Of a stretch of 64,000 bases of DNA, positions 52,627-62,110 are shown in pieces. Origin of the DNA: Oegoconia quadripuncta. Lineage: Eukaryota > Arthropoda > Insecta > Lepidoptera > Autostichidae. The translations under genes were made by a program, and so were the position numbers. Positions within the stretch are counted from its first letter, which is position 1. Every line of letters begins with the position of its first letter. Location: assembly GCA_949316235.1 (NCBI GenBank), contig OX438744.1, positions 32,422,778 to 32,486,777 on the forward strand, given 5' to 3'. The notes below the pieces were generated by a model. It was not told where the DNA came from. It saw only the letters and a list, made by a program, of their open reading frames with translations, and ran no database searches.

Positions 52627-52911
52627 TTGCCGGCAGAGGTGGAATTACCCCGTCTTCTTTCTGGCTGTAAAAAGGAACTATGCAATCACAAGTATAACAG
52701 CATGAAACAGAGGAGCAGCAGCTTCAATGGTGCAGAGTTTACAAAAAAAATCTGCGACAACCAACCAAATCCAGCGATTATAGCAAATCCTCCCACCAAC
52801 AGTGGACTGTTTTCCCAATCACCTGTCATTTACACGTACAAAAAGGCAACGCATTCTAACATACAAATTATTAGGTTCCGCAAAAAACTAGCTCAATCGA
52901 AAAATGATTAA
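52627..52911 (+). CDS. Unrecognised ORF, weak
   Basis: An open frame of about 94 codons, with PNPAIIANPPTNSGLFSQSP and IIRFRKKLAQSKND at its end, stopping at TAA. No in-frame ATG near its start and no convincing splice acceptor. It has no match to repeats in the window. Possibly chance. Confidence 0.12.
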   Translation: MPAEVELPRLLSGCKKELCNHKYNSMKQRSSSFNGAEFTKKICDNQPNPAIIANPPTNSGLFSQSPVIYTYKKATHSNIQIIRFRKKLAQSKND

Positions 52912-53391
52912 AAACCATAAAAAATAACCCAAGTTGGATCACACATGTGATAATCAAAATTGCTATTTGGCCTTGTAACTTACCTGGAACGGTTGCGTCA
53001 CCTATGGCAGCTATTTTTACAACTTTAGTCACTACAATGTGAAAAACTAATTACTCCAGTCCAGTTGATCCGAGGCCTGGAACATCAGCTCACAAATGAA
53101 TTGACATGGTGCAAAGGAATGGAATTGCATACAGTAAAGAATCCGCTCCTCCTCAATGAGATGACAGCGCGCGTTCATCCCGTTTCTCCCGATACCGTGG
53201 GAATTTTACTAAATCCTTTCTTAATCATCCTCGTCTCCATTGTTAGGGAGTAGGCCGTAATCCACCACGCAGGCCCAGTGCCGGATTGGTGAATTTGTGT
53301 CAGATTAATGGCGACCTGGCAATCGAGTGATTGTCAACTTAAGAAGAGTTTCTTAAGCCACCGACTGCCTTCAACTATTTAATACCCCCTC
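52912..53391. other. Old LINE-like sequence
   Basis: 53195-53345 contains ACCGTGGGAATTTTACTAAA, AGTAGGCCGTAATCCACCAC and GGATTGGTGAATTTGTGTCA, blocks familiar from lepidopteran LINE 3' regions. Confidence 0.4.
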
Positions 53392-53481
53392 CAAAGCACG
53401 GAAGCACTCGTATTAAAATGCCACTAGTGGTCACCCGCCAGACGTTGCTTAACTTCGCTAATTGAAAACGAATAGCAAACG
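53392..53481 (-). repeat. 5S-rRNA-derived repeat, degraded
   Basis: The minus strand reads GCTATTCGTTTTCAATTAGC, GAAGTTAAGCAACGTCTGGC, GGGTGACCACTAGTGG, then ACGAGTGCTTCCGTGCTTTG. It follows the same order as 56836-56950 and lacks the GCGCGGTCAGT segment. Confidence 0.55.
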
Positions 53482-53508
53482 CGCCAGGAGTGCTTCCATC
53501 CTTTCTTA

Positions 53509-53638
53509 GGCCCGTGTTCCAGAATGTTCCTCAAGCGTAGATCTGCGCTTCAGCATAATTCCTTTAGTTCCATAGTGTTCCTTTTTAACCGTCCTCAAGC
53601 GAAAATCTCATCTTGAGTAGCTTTCTGTAATACGGGCC
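53509..53638. mobile_element. Small inverted-repeat element (GGCCCGTATT family)
   Basis: The left end GGCCCGTGTTCCAGAATG and the complement of the right end GGCCCGTATTACAGAAAG form the terminal repeats. Inside are CCTCAAGCGTAGATCTGCGC and TTTTTAACCGTCCTCAAGCG. A second copy is at 62905-63047. Confidence 0.65.
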
Positions 53639-54101
53639 TTCGAATGGCTTTAAGTACACGCGGCCGCTCGACGAGACGTAACACTTCCAGTAAGCGGGTC
53701 TCGCTGCGTCCACATCTCCGATAGCATCGCGAGGTCAGCTTACACTGGTAATGTTACGGTCGTCGTGCTCTCGACTGTACAAGGACCATACTTGCAAAAT
53801 TTCAGCAACGTCGATTTACGCGTTTGGGTTGTACATTGATAGATCAGTCAGTCATTCAGTTTCTCCTATTGTATTACTCATTAAATCGAGTTATGGGCCA
53901 TTCACACCGGGAGCATTCGAGTGTGGACGTTGAGGCAAGCATTACAATACAAAGTGAACTTATGGTGAGCCATAATTTTGAAATGAGCTCCAACAGGTTG
54001 CACGTTAAAACAATGACAATCCCTTTATGTACTTTTGATAGCAAAAGTTTTACATACGTGCCTCGGTTTATAATCTTAATATTAATCTTAATAATGTAAT
54101 G
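53639..54101. other. Unannotated spacer
   Basis: Nothing recognised. Confidence 0.35.
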
Positions 54102-54169
54102 CCTTCGGCCTCATCTTCACTTAACATCAGGTGTGATGGAGACCAAAGTGCGGTTAGCATAAAAAAAAA
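54102..54169 (+). mobile_element. SINE-A 3' end with poly(A), next to a LINE
   Basis: CCTTCGGCCTCATCTTCACT, TAACATCAGGTGTGATGGAG to the A run, followed at once by a family K LINE fragment. Confidence 0.72.
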
Positions 54170-54523
54170 TAGCCGATGCTTAAAATGTCAAACTATTTGG
54201 ATGATAATCATCCATGTACATAACCAGTTTGTTCGCATGCCAGGGTTCTTTCACAATTAATAATTAAATGTATTGTGCCTGTTGTAATATTAAAACCTGT
54301 TTTGAGAAGAGCAACCCTTCGAATTTCTTTCTTTTTCTCAGGGGAGAATAGCATATTGAACAAGCAGTAGCTCAAAAAACGTAAAACTCACGTTGACGGA
54401 CACTGAACACCTATAGACGTAATGACAATAAAACTTCTATTGTGTCTGGTTCACTGTCCGTGAACGTGTTAAGTGTATATGCCATACCTACAATGTGTAC
54501 CCATAAATTAAAGATTTTTTGAC
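54170..54523 (+). mobile_element. CR1-like LINE 3' end (family K) with a palindromic insert
   Basis: TGTCAAACTATTTGGATGAT, CCAGGGTTCTTTCACAATTA, TTTTCTCAGGGGAGAATAGC, AACAAGCAGTAGC. The UTR is then interrupted at 54389-54468, and resumes with CCATAAATTAAAGATTTTTT. Confidence 0.7.
54389..54468. mobile_element. 80-bp palindromic insert
   Basis: The left arm CACGTTGACGGACACTGAAC pairs with the complement of the right arm (CACGTTCACGGACAGTGAAC), two mismatches in 20. It is absent from the other family K copies at this position. It looks like a tiny MITE. Confidence 0.65.
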
Positions 54524-54954
54524 TATTGGAGGTCGTGGAGTGGAGTACAGCGGGGTACATACTTGTCGATGGTTGGACAAGTGTTTTAATTTGGTTAGAG
54601 ACAATTTTTCTTAAACGGTCACGGCCATTTATCGTTGATGTGTCAATATGTCTCAACATTGAGTAGTAATGTCACAACATATATACATTTTCCCACTAAG
54701 TTGACGAAAAATTTCAGTGATAAGTTGCAAAATCCCTAGTCTCAGTTCACACTTGTTGCAAACTAGGCTCTAGTACCCCTTTCAAGGAATAGGTAGAATA
54801 GTAGACTAACATTCGAATCCCGCTTGTCGTAAATTTTCAAGCAATCTGGAGCTGGAGAATATTTTTCAAATAGACAACAATATGTGAAGTATCAACTTAA
54901 GTTTATCTACATTTTCAGATCGTTCTATTAATACGAACTTCTCTGTAGGAATTC
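54524..54954. other. Unannotated spacer
   Basis: Nothing recognised. Confidence 0.35.
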
Positions 54955-55108
54955 TTCCTTTGTATAGGGAGGGAGTATGGGCCATAGTCCATCACGCTGG
55001 CATGCAGTATTCCTCACGACGTTTAAAACCTCATTTGTACATGACGTGCCTGGGAATTGAACCCGGACCTTCCAAATTACCGCATCTTAAACGCTGAGCC
55101 ACCGACGC
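54955..55108 (-). mobile_element. SINE-C with tRNA-like head
   Basis: The minus strand begins GTCGGTGGCTCAGCGTTTAA (box A), then GGTCCGGGTTCAATTCCCAG (box B), GTACAAATGAGGTTTTAAAC, then GCCAGCGTGATGGACTATGG, CCCATACTCCCTCCC. This links the tRNA-like head to the body seen alone at 2600, 16508 and 19578. Confidence 0.7.
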
Positions 55109-55984
55109 TCGATACGACGATAATACGAGCTAAAGCGTCCAAATTATTTATTTTAATGAAATTAATTTGATAAGACTTCTTTAACGCATCGCAGACTTCC
55201 CCCATTCTAAGGTCAGTATCCCACTAACGCGAGAGGCCAACGCCCTACCCCGTTTCTTCACTTTTTGCCCCTCCACACTCTTAATCCCCACATGCGTACG
55301 TCGTAAAGCTCCCGAAACAATACTATCTTCACATCTGGGCGTCTCGATGACGTCACATGCCTCGAATGGTCATGCGCACCGTATGTGGACTTGTAATGAG
55401 ACCTTGGAATGAATAGCTCTATTTGACGTATCTTTGGACTTCATCTCCTTCCACATCAACTGGTCTAAACATTTACATTAAAAAGGCAATCATAGTTCGG
55501 ATTACTTAATATGCGAGTTCCGACACTTGGCCGTTTTTCTTAATAGAAACAGATGACCGGTTCTTTAGAGTTAGCAACCAAAAGTATTGTCATGTGAATT
55601 ATTTTATGTAGTAATATCGTGTTTTTGACGTTCCGTATCTTAAAAGGATAATTGAACCGCGAAAAATTCGCAAAACAACCGACTTCACTAAGGTTCTCTA
55701 TCTCCGGCATGCGTCATCAGATCTTCACCAAATTTATAAGGGTATAGGGACCTACCCAATCAAACAAAAAATAATCATCAAAACTGACGATGATATCGCG
55801 TAATAAACACAAAAAATTGTAGTCCTCGTTTATTGTAGTCTGTTAAAAACGGAATCATTACAGAGTCCCCTTTACACTCCGTCTGAATGTCGTCAAAAAA
55901 CTTTTTCCGTTAATTAGCTGAGGTGTGAGGGAGACCAAGGTCGTTACTTACGTGACCTTGACAGAGCCAATCAGAGTACAATAA
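55109..55984. other. Unannotated spacer
   Basis: Mixed composition. Nothing recognised. Confidence 0.35.
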
Positions 55985-56415
55985 GTGGCAGGACTAGCCA
56001 ATAACCGAGTCGAAGTTTTCGGGCATCTGTTCGATCATCACAGTCAAAGACTGATAAGCCGACACAGAAGTCCGTGGCTCCCTTGGTGGGTGATGCGTCT
56101 TAGGAACGATGTAGCCGTTGGTGGAAGCAGTACTCACTCTCATCGTTTCTTCCACCTAAAGAGGACCAGGATTTGCCATGGTTGACTTGGAAATCACTGA
56201 ATAGACTTCGGACCCAGGTCGACCGCTGCAAGGACAATCTGAGCAGGTGGAGCTATATGGGCGGAACAAGCAAGCGATGTGAGTGCAGTGCCTCCCCGCA
56301 AACTATGGCCCGTCTCCTTACATGCCAAGCGTGCCCAGGCACCTGCACGCTAGAGGGTCTGTACAGCACCAGTGACGATGCTGTTCGCGTGACTAACTAT
56401 TGGGCTTCAAAAATT
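55985..56415 (+). pseudogene. LINE reverse-transcriptase C-terminus (family N)
   Basis: The plus strand encodes PWLTWKSLNRLRTQVDRCKD, NLSRWSYMG, CECSASPQTMARLLTCQACP, GTCTLEGLYSTSDDAVRVTN, YWASKI. The usual family pattern is WK.LNR.RT...R...N...WG....  C.CG..QTM.HLL.C. The two Cys/His clusters follow in order. The part before 56173 is in another frame and degenerate. Same family as 103-329. Confidence 0.7.
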
Positions 56416-56551
56416 TCAATAAATCAACACGTTTGTTCCAGCAAACGTCATGAAAAGAAGATCTGTTCGATTATCTTGATGTGTTGACAGATGCCCCTCT
56501 GTTATTAGGAGTCTATAATATATGGGCTGTATGATCAATTGTAAATTAGTA

Positions 56552-56809
56552 TTTTTTTTTTATGCACAACGGGTTGGTACTTGACCTCAATCACACCTAA
56601 TGTTATGAAGATGAGGTCGAAGGTGGTAGCGTACTGACCCGGAAACCTCAACGTATTTGGGGGACTGGCTATTTTATCTCCGAGAAAAGGAACACAACAA
56701 TGCTATTAACATTGCTGCTTGGCGGCAGATTTAGATACGATGGTGGTAGCTAGCCAGGCGGACAAATGCCCTACCACCAACCAAAATGACTACTTGAACA
56801 TGTACCTCG
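56552..56809 (-). mobile_element. SINE-A, head lost
   Basis: Poly(T) 56552-56561, TATGCACAACGGGTTGGTAC, body to GCCCTACCACCAACCAAAAT, then a decayed GTACT/head junction. Confidence 0.78.
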
Positions 56810-56835
56810 TAATTTATACTTATAAATTATTCGCT

Positions 56836-57110
56836 ATTCGTTTCCGATTGCCGAAGTTAAGCAATGTTTGGCGCGGTCAGTCCTGGGATGGGTGATCAAT
56901 AGTTGCTTTTTAATACAAGTGTTTCCGTGCTTCGGAAAGCACATTAAATAAAGAGACCCGGTTCGTATTGACGTCATTTATGGCAAGTCGATGTCCTACG
57001 GGAGCGCCTTAAACACTGTCAGGTGGCCACTAGTATGACACAAATTAATTCGCCTGCGCCCACGTTTTACGGCCCATAACCTCTCCCAGTGAGAGGAGGT
57101 TTTGTCAGTG
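56836..57110 (+). repeat. 5S-rRNA-derived repeat with LINE-like 3' part
   Basis: 56836-56898 follows insect 5S rRNA: TCCGATTGCCGAAGTTAAGC, AATGTTTGGCGCGGTCAGT, then GGGATGGGTGATCA. It keeps most of the internal Pol III promoter (AGTTAAGC, and GGTCAGT..TGGGATGGGTGA). The downstream part has GTTTCCGTGCTTCGGAAAGC, ACATTAAATAA and CTACGGGAGCGCCTTAAACA, which is LINE-like. The first third and last fifth of 5S are missing, so it is not a functional rRNA gene. It may be a SINE3-type retroposon. Confidence 0.6.
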
Positions 57111-57589
57111 GGGATGTAAGTCTTGATTTTTGTATAAAATCATTAGCTTTATCAAGATCAATTTGCACTGACAACTGGATTGACGATTCATTAACGCTAA
57201 CCTGGTTAAATAATATCTCGCTTTCTTGTTACAATAGGTAGGTAGTTACTACAAGAAACGTTACAGTAAACGTACGTAACGGAGTTTCTGCGACTGTTGT
57301 TCTATATTCTGAGATCAATGTGGATACAATACATTAAGTACCTAACTTATTTAGTGTATAAAATCTTATATAAAATTATAAATTGAAAATTTTGTAAACC
57401 CCCGGCAACATTGATAGAACAAATGGTTTACCGTCCAGGTAGAGAATTCTAAAAGATAGTCTTAAAAGCTTCGATATCTTCGATCTTTAGGAAACACAGA
57501 GACTATCAAAATTGCCTCTTATTGACAAAGTATTAAAAGCTAAATATATTAAAAACCATTGAATCGGTTTCTGTCAAATATAGCTAAGA
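57111..57589. other. Unannotated spacer
   Basis: 57530-57588 has a LINE-tail-like AAAAGCTAAATATATTAAAA block. Nothing else. Confidence 0.35.
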
Positions 57590-57695
57590 AATACAATACA
57601 ATACAAATACTCTTTATTGCGCAAAATAATTTACAATAATTTTGATGATAACAATAGAACACAATTAGGCGGTCTTATCACTAAAAGCGTCTTAT
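57590..57695 (-). mobile_element. LINE 3' end (family G) with (TATTG)n tail
   Basis: Minus strand: CGCTTTTAGTGATAAGACCG, CCTAATTGTGTTCTATTGTT, GTAAATTATTTTGCGCAATA, AAGAGTATTTGTATTGTATT. The conserved GATAAGRCCGCC hairpin region, polyadenylation hexamer and pentamer tail are all present. Confidence 0.75.
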
Positions 57696-57844
57696 CAAAA
57701 AAAGAAATACGTCAAAAAAAGAAGCAAATGTCAGCTTTCGAACAAAAAAACCCACAAATCGGTTCAGCCGTTTTGGCGCTTTGCCACAGACAGACAAAGG
57801 CATCAAACTTAAACCCTTCTTTGCTGGTGGTTAAAAATTTATGC

Positions 57845-58022
57845 ACTAATATTATAAATGCAAAAATCTGTCTGAACGGCTGTCACGCCTACAGTCACGA
57901 TCATATTGAAATTTGGGGGAAAGGTAGCCCGGAACCAGGAGAAGTTCATGGGCTAATTTCATCCTGAAAGAAAATGTTCCGGTAAAGTAATTCGAAGCGA
58001 AGACGCGGACGGATAACTAGTC
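57845..58022. repeat. LINE 3'-end-like repeat, second copy
   Basis: AATATTATAAATGCAAAAAT, CTGTCACGCCTACAGTCACG, AAAGGTAGCCCGGAACCAGG. See 31718-31935. Confidence 0.5.
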
Positions 58023-58062
58023 ATCGTAAAATTATTTTCTATAAATCCTCTTACGCATGTTT

Positions 58063-58417
58063 TTAAGAGCGTTTATCCCACAAGGTATTTCGTACAAATT
58101 TTGCAAGTCCAAATTTTTCGAAATGTATAGACGATATAAACAGGAGAAAGAGATCTAAAAAGTTATTAGAAAACATTTTCTAAATATTGAATTTAAAAGA
58201 ATATAATTGCATTTTTTCTGTGACCACGGAAAACTTAAAATCGCTCTAATTTTGTTTCAGGCTCTTTTTCGAAAATTTTACCTTCTGCTTAACTTTTTAG
58301 ATCTATGTGTTGTACGTGCTTTATGCGTATTAAGTTTCATTAGAATCGGTTTATTCATTTCGAAAAATTTGCACTTGTAAGTTTGTATAAACGACCGTGA
58401 CGGATAAACGCTCTTAA
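58063..58417. mobile_element. TTAA-flanked MITE with inverted repeats
   Basis: TTAAGAGCGTTTATCC at the left end (58063-58078) and its exact complement at the right (58402-58417). Weaker pairing continues inward for about 45 bp (CAAATTTTTCGAAATG on both arms). TTAA at both ends fits a piggyBac-type target duplication. No ORF. Superfamily is inferred from TTAA alone. Confidence 0.7.
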
Positions 58418-58465
58418 CCCCCGACAAGAAATGTCGGGGGTTACGTGTTTTACGTGTTTGACGGC
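58418..58465 (+). repeat. Hairpin motif (family H), best copy
   Basis: With the preceding AA (58416-58417): AACCCCCGAC / GTCGGGGGTT, a 10-bp stem around AAGAAAT, followed by ACGTGTTTTACGTGTTTGAC. It abuts the MITE to its left. Confidence 0.7.
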
Positions 58466-58523
58466 GAAAGAAGGGACAGGTTATTAAATATGTGATGAAA
58501 ATCGGTTAAGCCTTATCAAATGA

Positions 58524-58788
58524 TGACCTGATTGGTGTAGTGGTTAGAAACTCTGACTGCTATACCTACCAAAAGATTGTGGGTTCGAATCTAGGGCCAT
58601 ATATTTTTGTATGATGAATACAGACATGTGTTCCCGAGTTATGGATGTTTTTCAATATTTATTTACTTACAAAAAAATGTATTTGTGTAGTTTATCAACC
58701 ATCTGGTATCCTAAATAAAAGCCTAGTTGCTTAGCGTGGAACTAGATGGCGCTGTGTGTATGTGCAAAGTATTTATTTAAAGATATTT
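58524..58788 (+). mobile_element. SINE-B, full length
   Basis: GACCTGATTGGTGTAGTGGT (box A), TGTGGGTTCGAATCTAGGGC (box B), ATGAATACAGACATGTGTTC, CCATCTGGTATCCTAAATAA, AACTAGATGGCGCTGTGTGT, ATGTGCAAAGTATTTATTTA. Confidence 0.82.
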
Positions 58789-59327
58789 AGCTTTTAGCTG
58801 TTTGGTGTAGGTATTGGATGATGATCCTGTCTTCGGGCGATTTATAATTTTCATTTATAGTTTTTCAACAAGAATATGCTTATTATGTGTTATGTTAGGA
58901 TTGAGGAAGCGTTCTTTATGGGAGGCCTATTAGCAGTGACCTGGTCTTGTAGGTCATGAGGTGTATGATACACCTGCGAAGGACTTTAAACAATCACTCC
59001 CACATTCCAACAACTTTGACCCTAAAAGATGACGTAAAAATGATGGTGTCGATTCTCCAATATGTTAGAATTATTCTAATTCTTGATACTACAATGTTAA
59101 TTGTTAGGGTCTTATGATATCATCCTTTGCAATAGAAGTGTGCCTGTGTGCTTCTTTGGCCTAGATTTCATAAGGGAAATGGGACAAATTGTTGTATTAA
59201 AAAAAATATATAATATTAAAAGTATTCAATAAAGTAATTACTTCGCAACATAACGTGATACTTTATTAGGCTGCCAAAATCACCTTTGAAAGTATGTTAA
59301 TGTATTTTAATACTTGGTAGGTAAGTA
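58789..59327. other. Unannotated spacer
   Basis: GATGGTGTCGATTCTCC at 59041 shares its first bases with the MITE end at 47613. Nothing else. Confidence 0.35.
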
Positions 59328-59555
59328 ATAATAATAAATAACAAATAAATATTTCTGACACTTACACCAATCATCTAGTCCCAAAGCTTGTACTATGGAT
59401 ACTAGATAATGGATAAACATACATAAATATTTATGTAAACATCCATGACTCGGGAATAAATGTTCGTATTCCTCACACAACTTCGCTGGATGCGAACCTG
59501 CAACCGTTGGTTTCGCTGACAGGGTCACTATCCACTACACCAATCGGTCGTCACA
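59328..59555 (-). mobile_element. SINE-B2, full length
   Basis: Minus strand: CGACCGATTGGTGTAGTGGA, GACCCTGTCAGCGAAACCAA, GGTTGCAGGTTCGCATCCAG, CCCGAGTCATGGATGTTTAC, ATCTAGTATCCATAGTACAA, GACTAGATGATTGGTGTAAG and a TTATT-repeat end. Box regions and ATGGATGTTT are shared with SINE-B, but the 3' block differs. Confidence 0.75.
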
Positions 59556-59577
59556 TACATCTAAACAATAAAGTACA

Positions 59578-59645
59578 TAACGTCACGACGTTTATCCCAA
59601 ATGGTATGGTTAGAGTATCCCAAACATTAGCGTTTGGGTGTTCCA
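59578..59645 (-). repeat. TTTGGGATA short repeat, copy 3
   Basis: ATAACGTCACGACGTTTATC, CCAAATGGTATGGTTAGAGT, ATCCCAAACATTAGCGTTTG: the complement of the block at 13888. A weak relative lies at 62190-62235. Confidence 0.5.
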
Positions 59646-59950
59646 AGCGGTTCACCTTTCGAGATAGTACAGAAATGCACACCCGGCAGGGGATGAGCCG
59701 AGAAAGTTCGATCTGAGGAGTCTGTAACAAGGGTAGGGAATTAATTCAATCCCTTATGTGTGATTGCGATTCACCTCGTATGTGTGAAGCCAAAAACCTG
59801 ACAAAGGGAGAGGGAAAGCCCTGCTGGGTCGAATTGACATTGGGTATATGTGTAGATAAATTACCAAGTTCAGTAAGGATACATTTTTAACTTCCTATAA
59901 TCTTAATGGATAGAGTTACCTACGTCAATCGGTAGCTTGCTTTAGATATA
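59646..59950. other. Unannotated spacer
   Basis: 59665-59720 (AGAAATGCACACCCGGCAGG) resembles 62405-62440 (AGAAATGCTCACGTGACAGG). Unclassified. Confidence 0.35.
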
Positions 59951-60373
59951 TTGGGTCTTTACCTATGAAATTGGAGTTTTTTTTCTTCGTTAATCATAAT
60001 GTACCAATTCCTGCGATTTTCAAAGCTATATCCAAATTTGTTTTTTATTTGGAAACTGGAATATTATTTCAAGGTTTCACATGAAATATTTTTTAATTTC
60101 TGGGCTAAATCACGTAATAAAAAAAATTTGAACAGAGCTCTTTTCATGTGCTTCCCATAATCATTTCTTAGATTCACTGAAACTTTTATAAAGTGGTTAC
60201 TTTTAAAAATTAACGCTGCCTATACTTAACTTAATGTTATCCGATAATACACACAAAGTTTAGCTAAATTTGGATTTGCCGTTCACAAAAAAAAATCAAA
60301 AATGTTTGTATGAAGAAAACAGTCTTAATGAAATTCTTCATACAAAACGCCAATTTCATAGGTAAGGACCTAA
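59951..60373. mobile_element. TA-flanked MITE (Tc1/mariner-like), copy 2
   Basis: TTGGGTCTTTACCTATGAAA at the left and the complement TTAGGTCCTTACCTATGAAA at the right, with TA on both sides (59949-59950, 60374-60375). Inverted relative to copy 1 and without its nested insert. Confidence 0.85.
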
Positions 60374-60689
60374 TAGTATAGGTATTTCTTTATATTTGTG
60401 AAAAATTTCATCGACGGCAAATATCCCGACTTAATAAACTATTTTTAGAAAATATAAAGTAGCCATTGATTAATTTTTTAGAAAATTGTTTTAGGACATC
60501 TTAGCATCTTCTACAACGCAATAAAGCTCACAGTTGGTAACTTTAATTGAATATTGTAGGTTTTATAACTAAATACATATACTACACCTAAAGCAAGCTA
60601 CAGAACTTTTAGAAAATATAAATATTATAAATTATAAATAAGATTATTCGAAGTTAAACCACAAAAATTTCGTATTCTTACTGGTCTAT
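60374..60689. other. Unannotated spacer
   Basis: AT-rich sequence. Nothing recognised. Confidence 0.35.
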
Positions 60690-60930
60690 ACATGGGTGAA
60701 TTTGAATTCGTGTAATTCCCATTAACTGGTTACACCACTCTTAATTACGAACAACTTTCCCCAAGGAACCGTAGGCGAATTCGATAAAAAAAATAATCGA
60801 TACAATACAATACAATACAAATACTCTTTATTGCGCAAAATAATTTACAATAATTTTGGTGATAACAATAGAACACAATTGCCCATACCAAGAAAATCAT
60901 TTTGAAACCACCTTTACTATGGAAGTATAC
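60690..60930 (-). repeat. Unclassified repeat U with nested LINE tail
   Basis: The complement has the same order as 43189-43410: CTTCCATAGTAAAGGTGGTT, then an insertion, then TTATCGAATTCGCCTACGGT, GTTCGTAATTAAGAGTGGTG, TAACCAGTTAATGGGAATTA. Confidence 0.65.
60798..60880 (-). mobile_element. LINE 3' end (family G) nested in repeat U
   Basis: Minus strand: AATTGTGTTCTATTGTTATC, GTAAATTATTTTGCGCAATA, AAGAGTATTTGTATTGTATT with pentamer tail. The GATAAGRCCGCC part is truncated. Confidence 0.75.
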
Positions 60931-61290
60931 TGGACTACAATGGCAGAAGCAGCTTTTTAGTCCGCGTTACGCATATTAACACAACGTAGATTTTCTAAAA
61001 GTCCTACCTAACAAGATTCGCGCGCATCATCCTTTCCATTTCAGTTGCTTCCGCGTTCACCGCGTGGCGGCGTCTGCGCACCGATTCGTGGCGAGTTTTA
61101 TATAGTGAATGATCTCAGTGGAGAAAAGGACCGCATTCTCGGTCATTGTCATTCGCAACGGTCCAAAACCGTGTCATCCGTAACATACGTGGTTTTGGTA
61201 ATGTTTTCGTATACGGTATCGTTTTGATCTCAATTGCCATTACTCGTATATTCGGAGACTGTGCTAATTTACAAGACTATGTGTAAGCCC
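60931..61290. other. Unannotated spacer
   Basis: 61020-61180 is GC-richer. Nothing recognised. Confidence 0.35.
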
Positions 61291-61583
61291 CTCCGTGGCT
61301 CAATGTAAACAACATAGGGTTTTCGGAGGTCGCATGTTTGATCCTTAGCGGGGTACATATTTAGTACTCGGTTTGGTTGGTGGTAGGGCATTTTAACGTC
61401 CACCTGGCTAGCTACCACCATCTTATTTAAATCTGCCGCCAAACAGCACTGTTAATAGCATTGTTCTGTTCCGGTTGTCAAAGATAATATAGCCAGCTCA
61501 GTATACGCTTCCATCTTCGGCCTCATCTTGACTTAACATCAGGTGTAATTGAGGTCAATTAGGTACTAACCCGTTGTGCATAA
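61291..61583 (+). mobile_element. SINE-A, full length with head
   Basis: CTCCGTGGCTCAATGTAAAC (box A), GTCGCATGTTTGATCCTTAG (decayed box B), GCGGGGTACATATTTAGTAC, body to CGTTGTGCATAAA. Followed 20 bp later by a family K LINE fragment in the same orientation. Confidence 0.8.
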
Positions 61584-61603
61584 ACGAAAAGGTTTAGGGA
61601 AAT

Positions 61604-62110
61604 AGTGAAATATACAACACATAAAAATTATCTTGCTGTTCGTGTTAGTCGTTTACACAAAGTAACTAAGTTATTCAAGGGACAATGTTGCTTTTATAAT
61701 AAGGTTCCGGTAGACATTCGAAACACTCCTTTAAAACCACCGTTAAATGGAAACTATGGTGCAAAAGGCTATTATATCATTTATTTTATCTGTTTATTGT
61801 TGTTGTTATAGGGTTTATTGTTGTTGTTCTTCTATTTTAGTTGTATGTACTGTGCAGTGAATAAATGTTTCTATCTATCTATATATATATATATATCTAT
61901 CTATCTATCTATCTCTCTATCTTATAACATTTTTGACTATTTAGATGATAAAAATGCACGACGATATTCAGTTATTTTTTTTTCTTTGTCTAATCATAAA
62001 TTGTAAAAATAGTTATTTTGAAAAAGCAACCCCTGAGTTTCTTGCTCGTTCTTCACTAGGGAGTGTCCACCTTGTGAATAAGCGAAAATTATAGGTCATG
62101 ACGTTTTCAA
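61604..62110 (+). mobile_element. CR1-like LINE 3' end (family K) split by another LINE tail
   Basis: The coding part has THKNYLAVRVSRLHKVTKLF, KGQCCFYNKVPVDIRNTPL and KGYY. It continues after the insert (61777-61921) with NIFDYLDDKNA. The 3' UTR retains AAGCAACCCCTGAGTTTCTT, GCTCGTTCTTC. KGYY...NIFDYLDD rejoin at the insertion site, matching other copies. Confidence 0.72.
61777..61921 (+). mobile_element. (TATC)n-tailed insert with TTATA duplication
   Basis: 145 bp ending GTGAATAAATGTTTCTATCT and a mixed TATC/TA microsatellite. TTATA is duplicated at 61772-61776 and 61922-61926. Confidence 0.65.

Noticed and set aside
56836..56898. Functional 5S rRNA gene
   Set aside because: Only the middle part of 5S is present, with substitutions in conserved positions, and the 3' part is replaced by LINE-like sequence.
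57617..57967. Plus-strand ORF of 116 codons
   Set aside because: It runs across a minus-strand LINE tail, unrelated sequence and a LINE 3'-like repeat. The peptide is Lys-rich, from AT-rich repeats.
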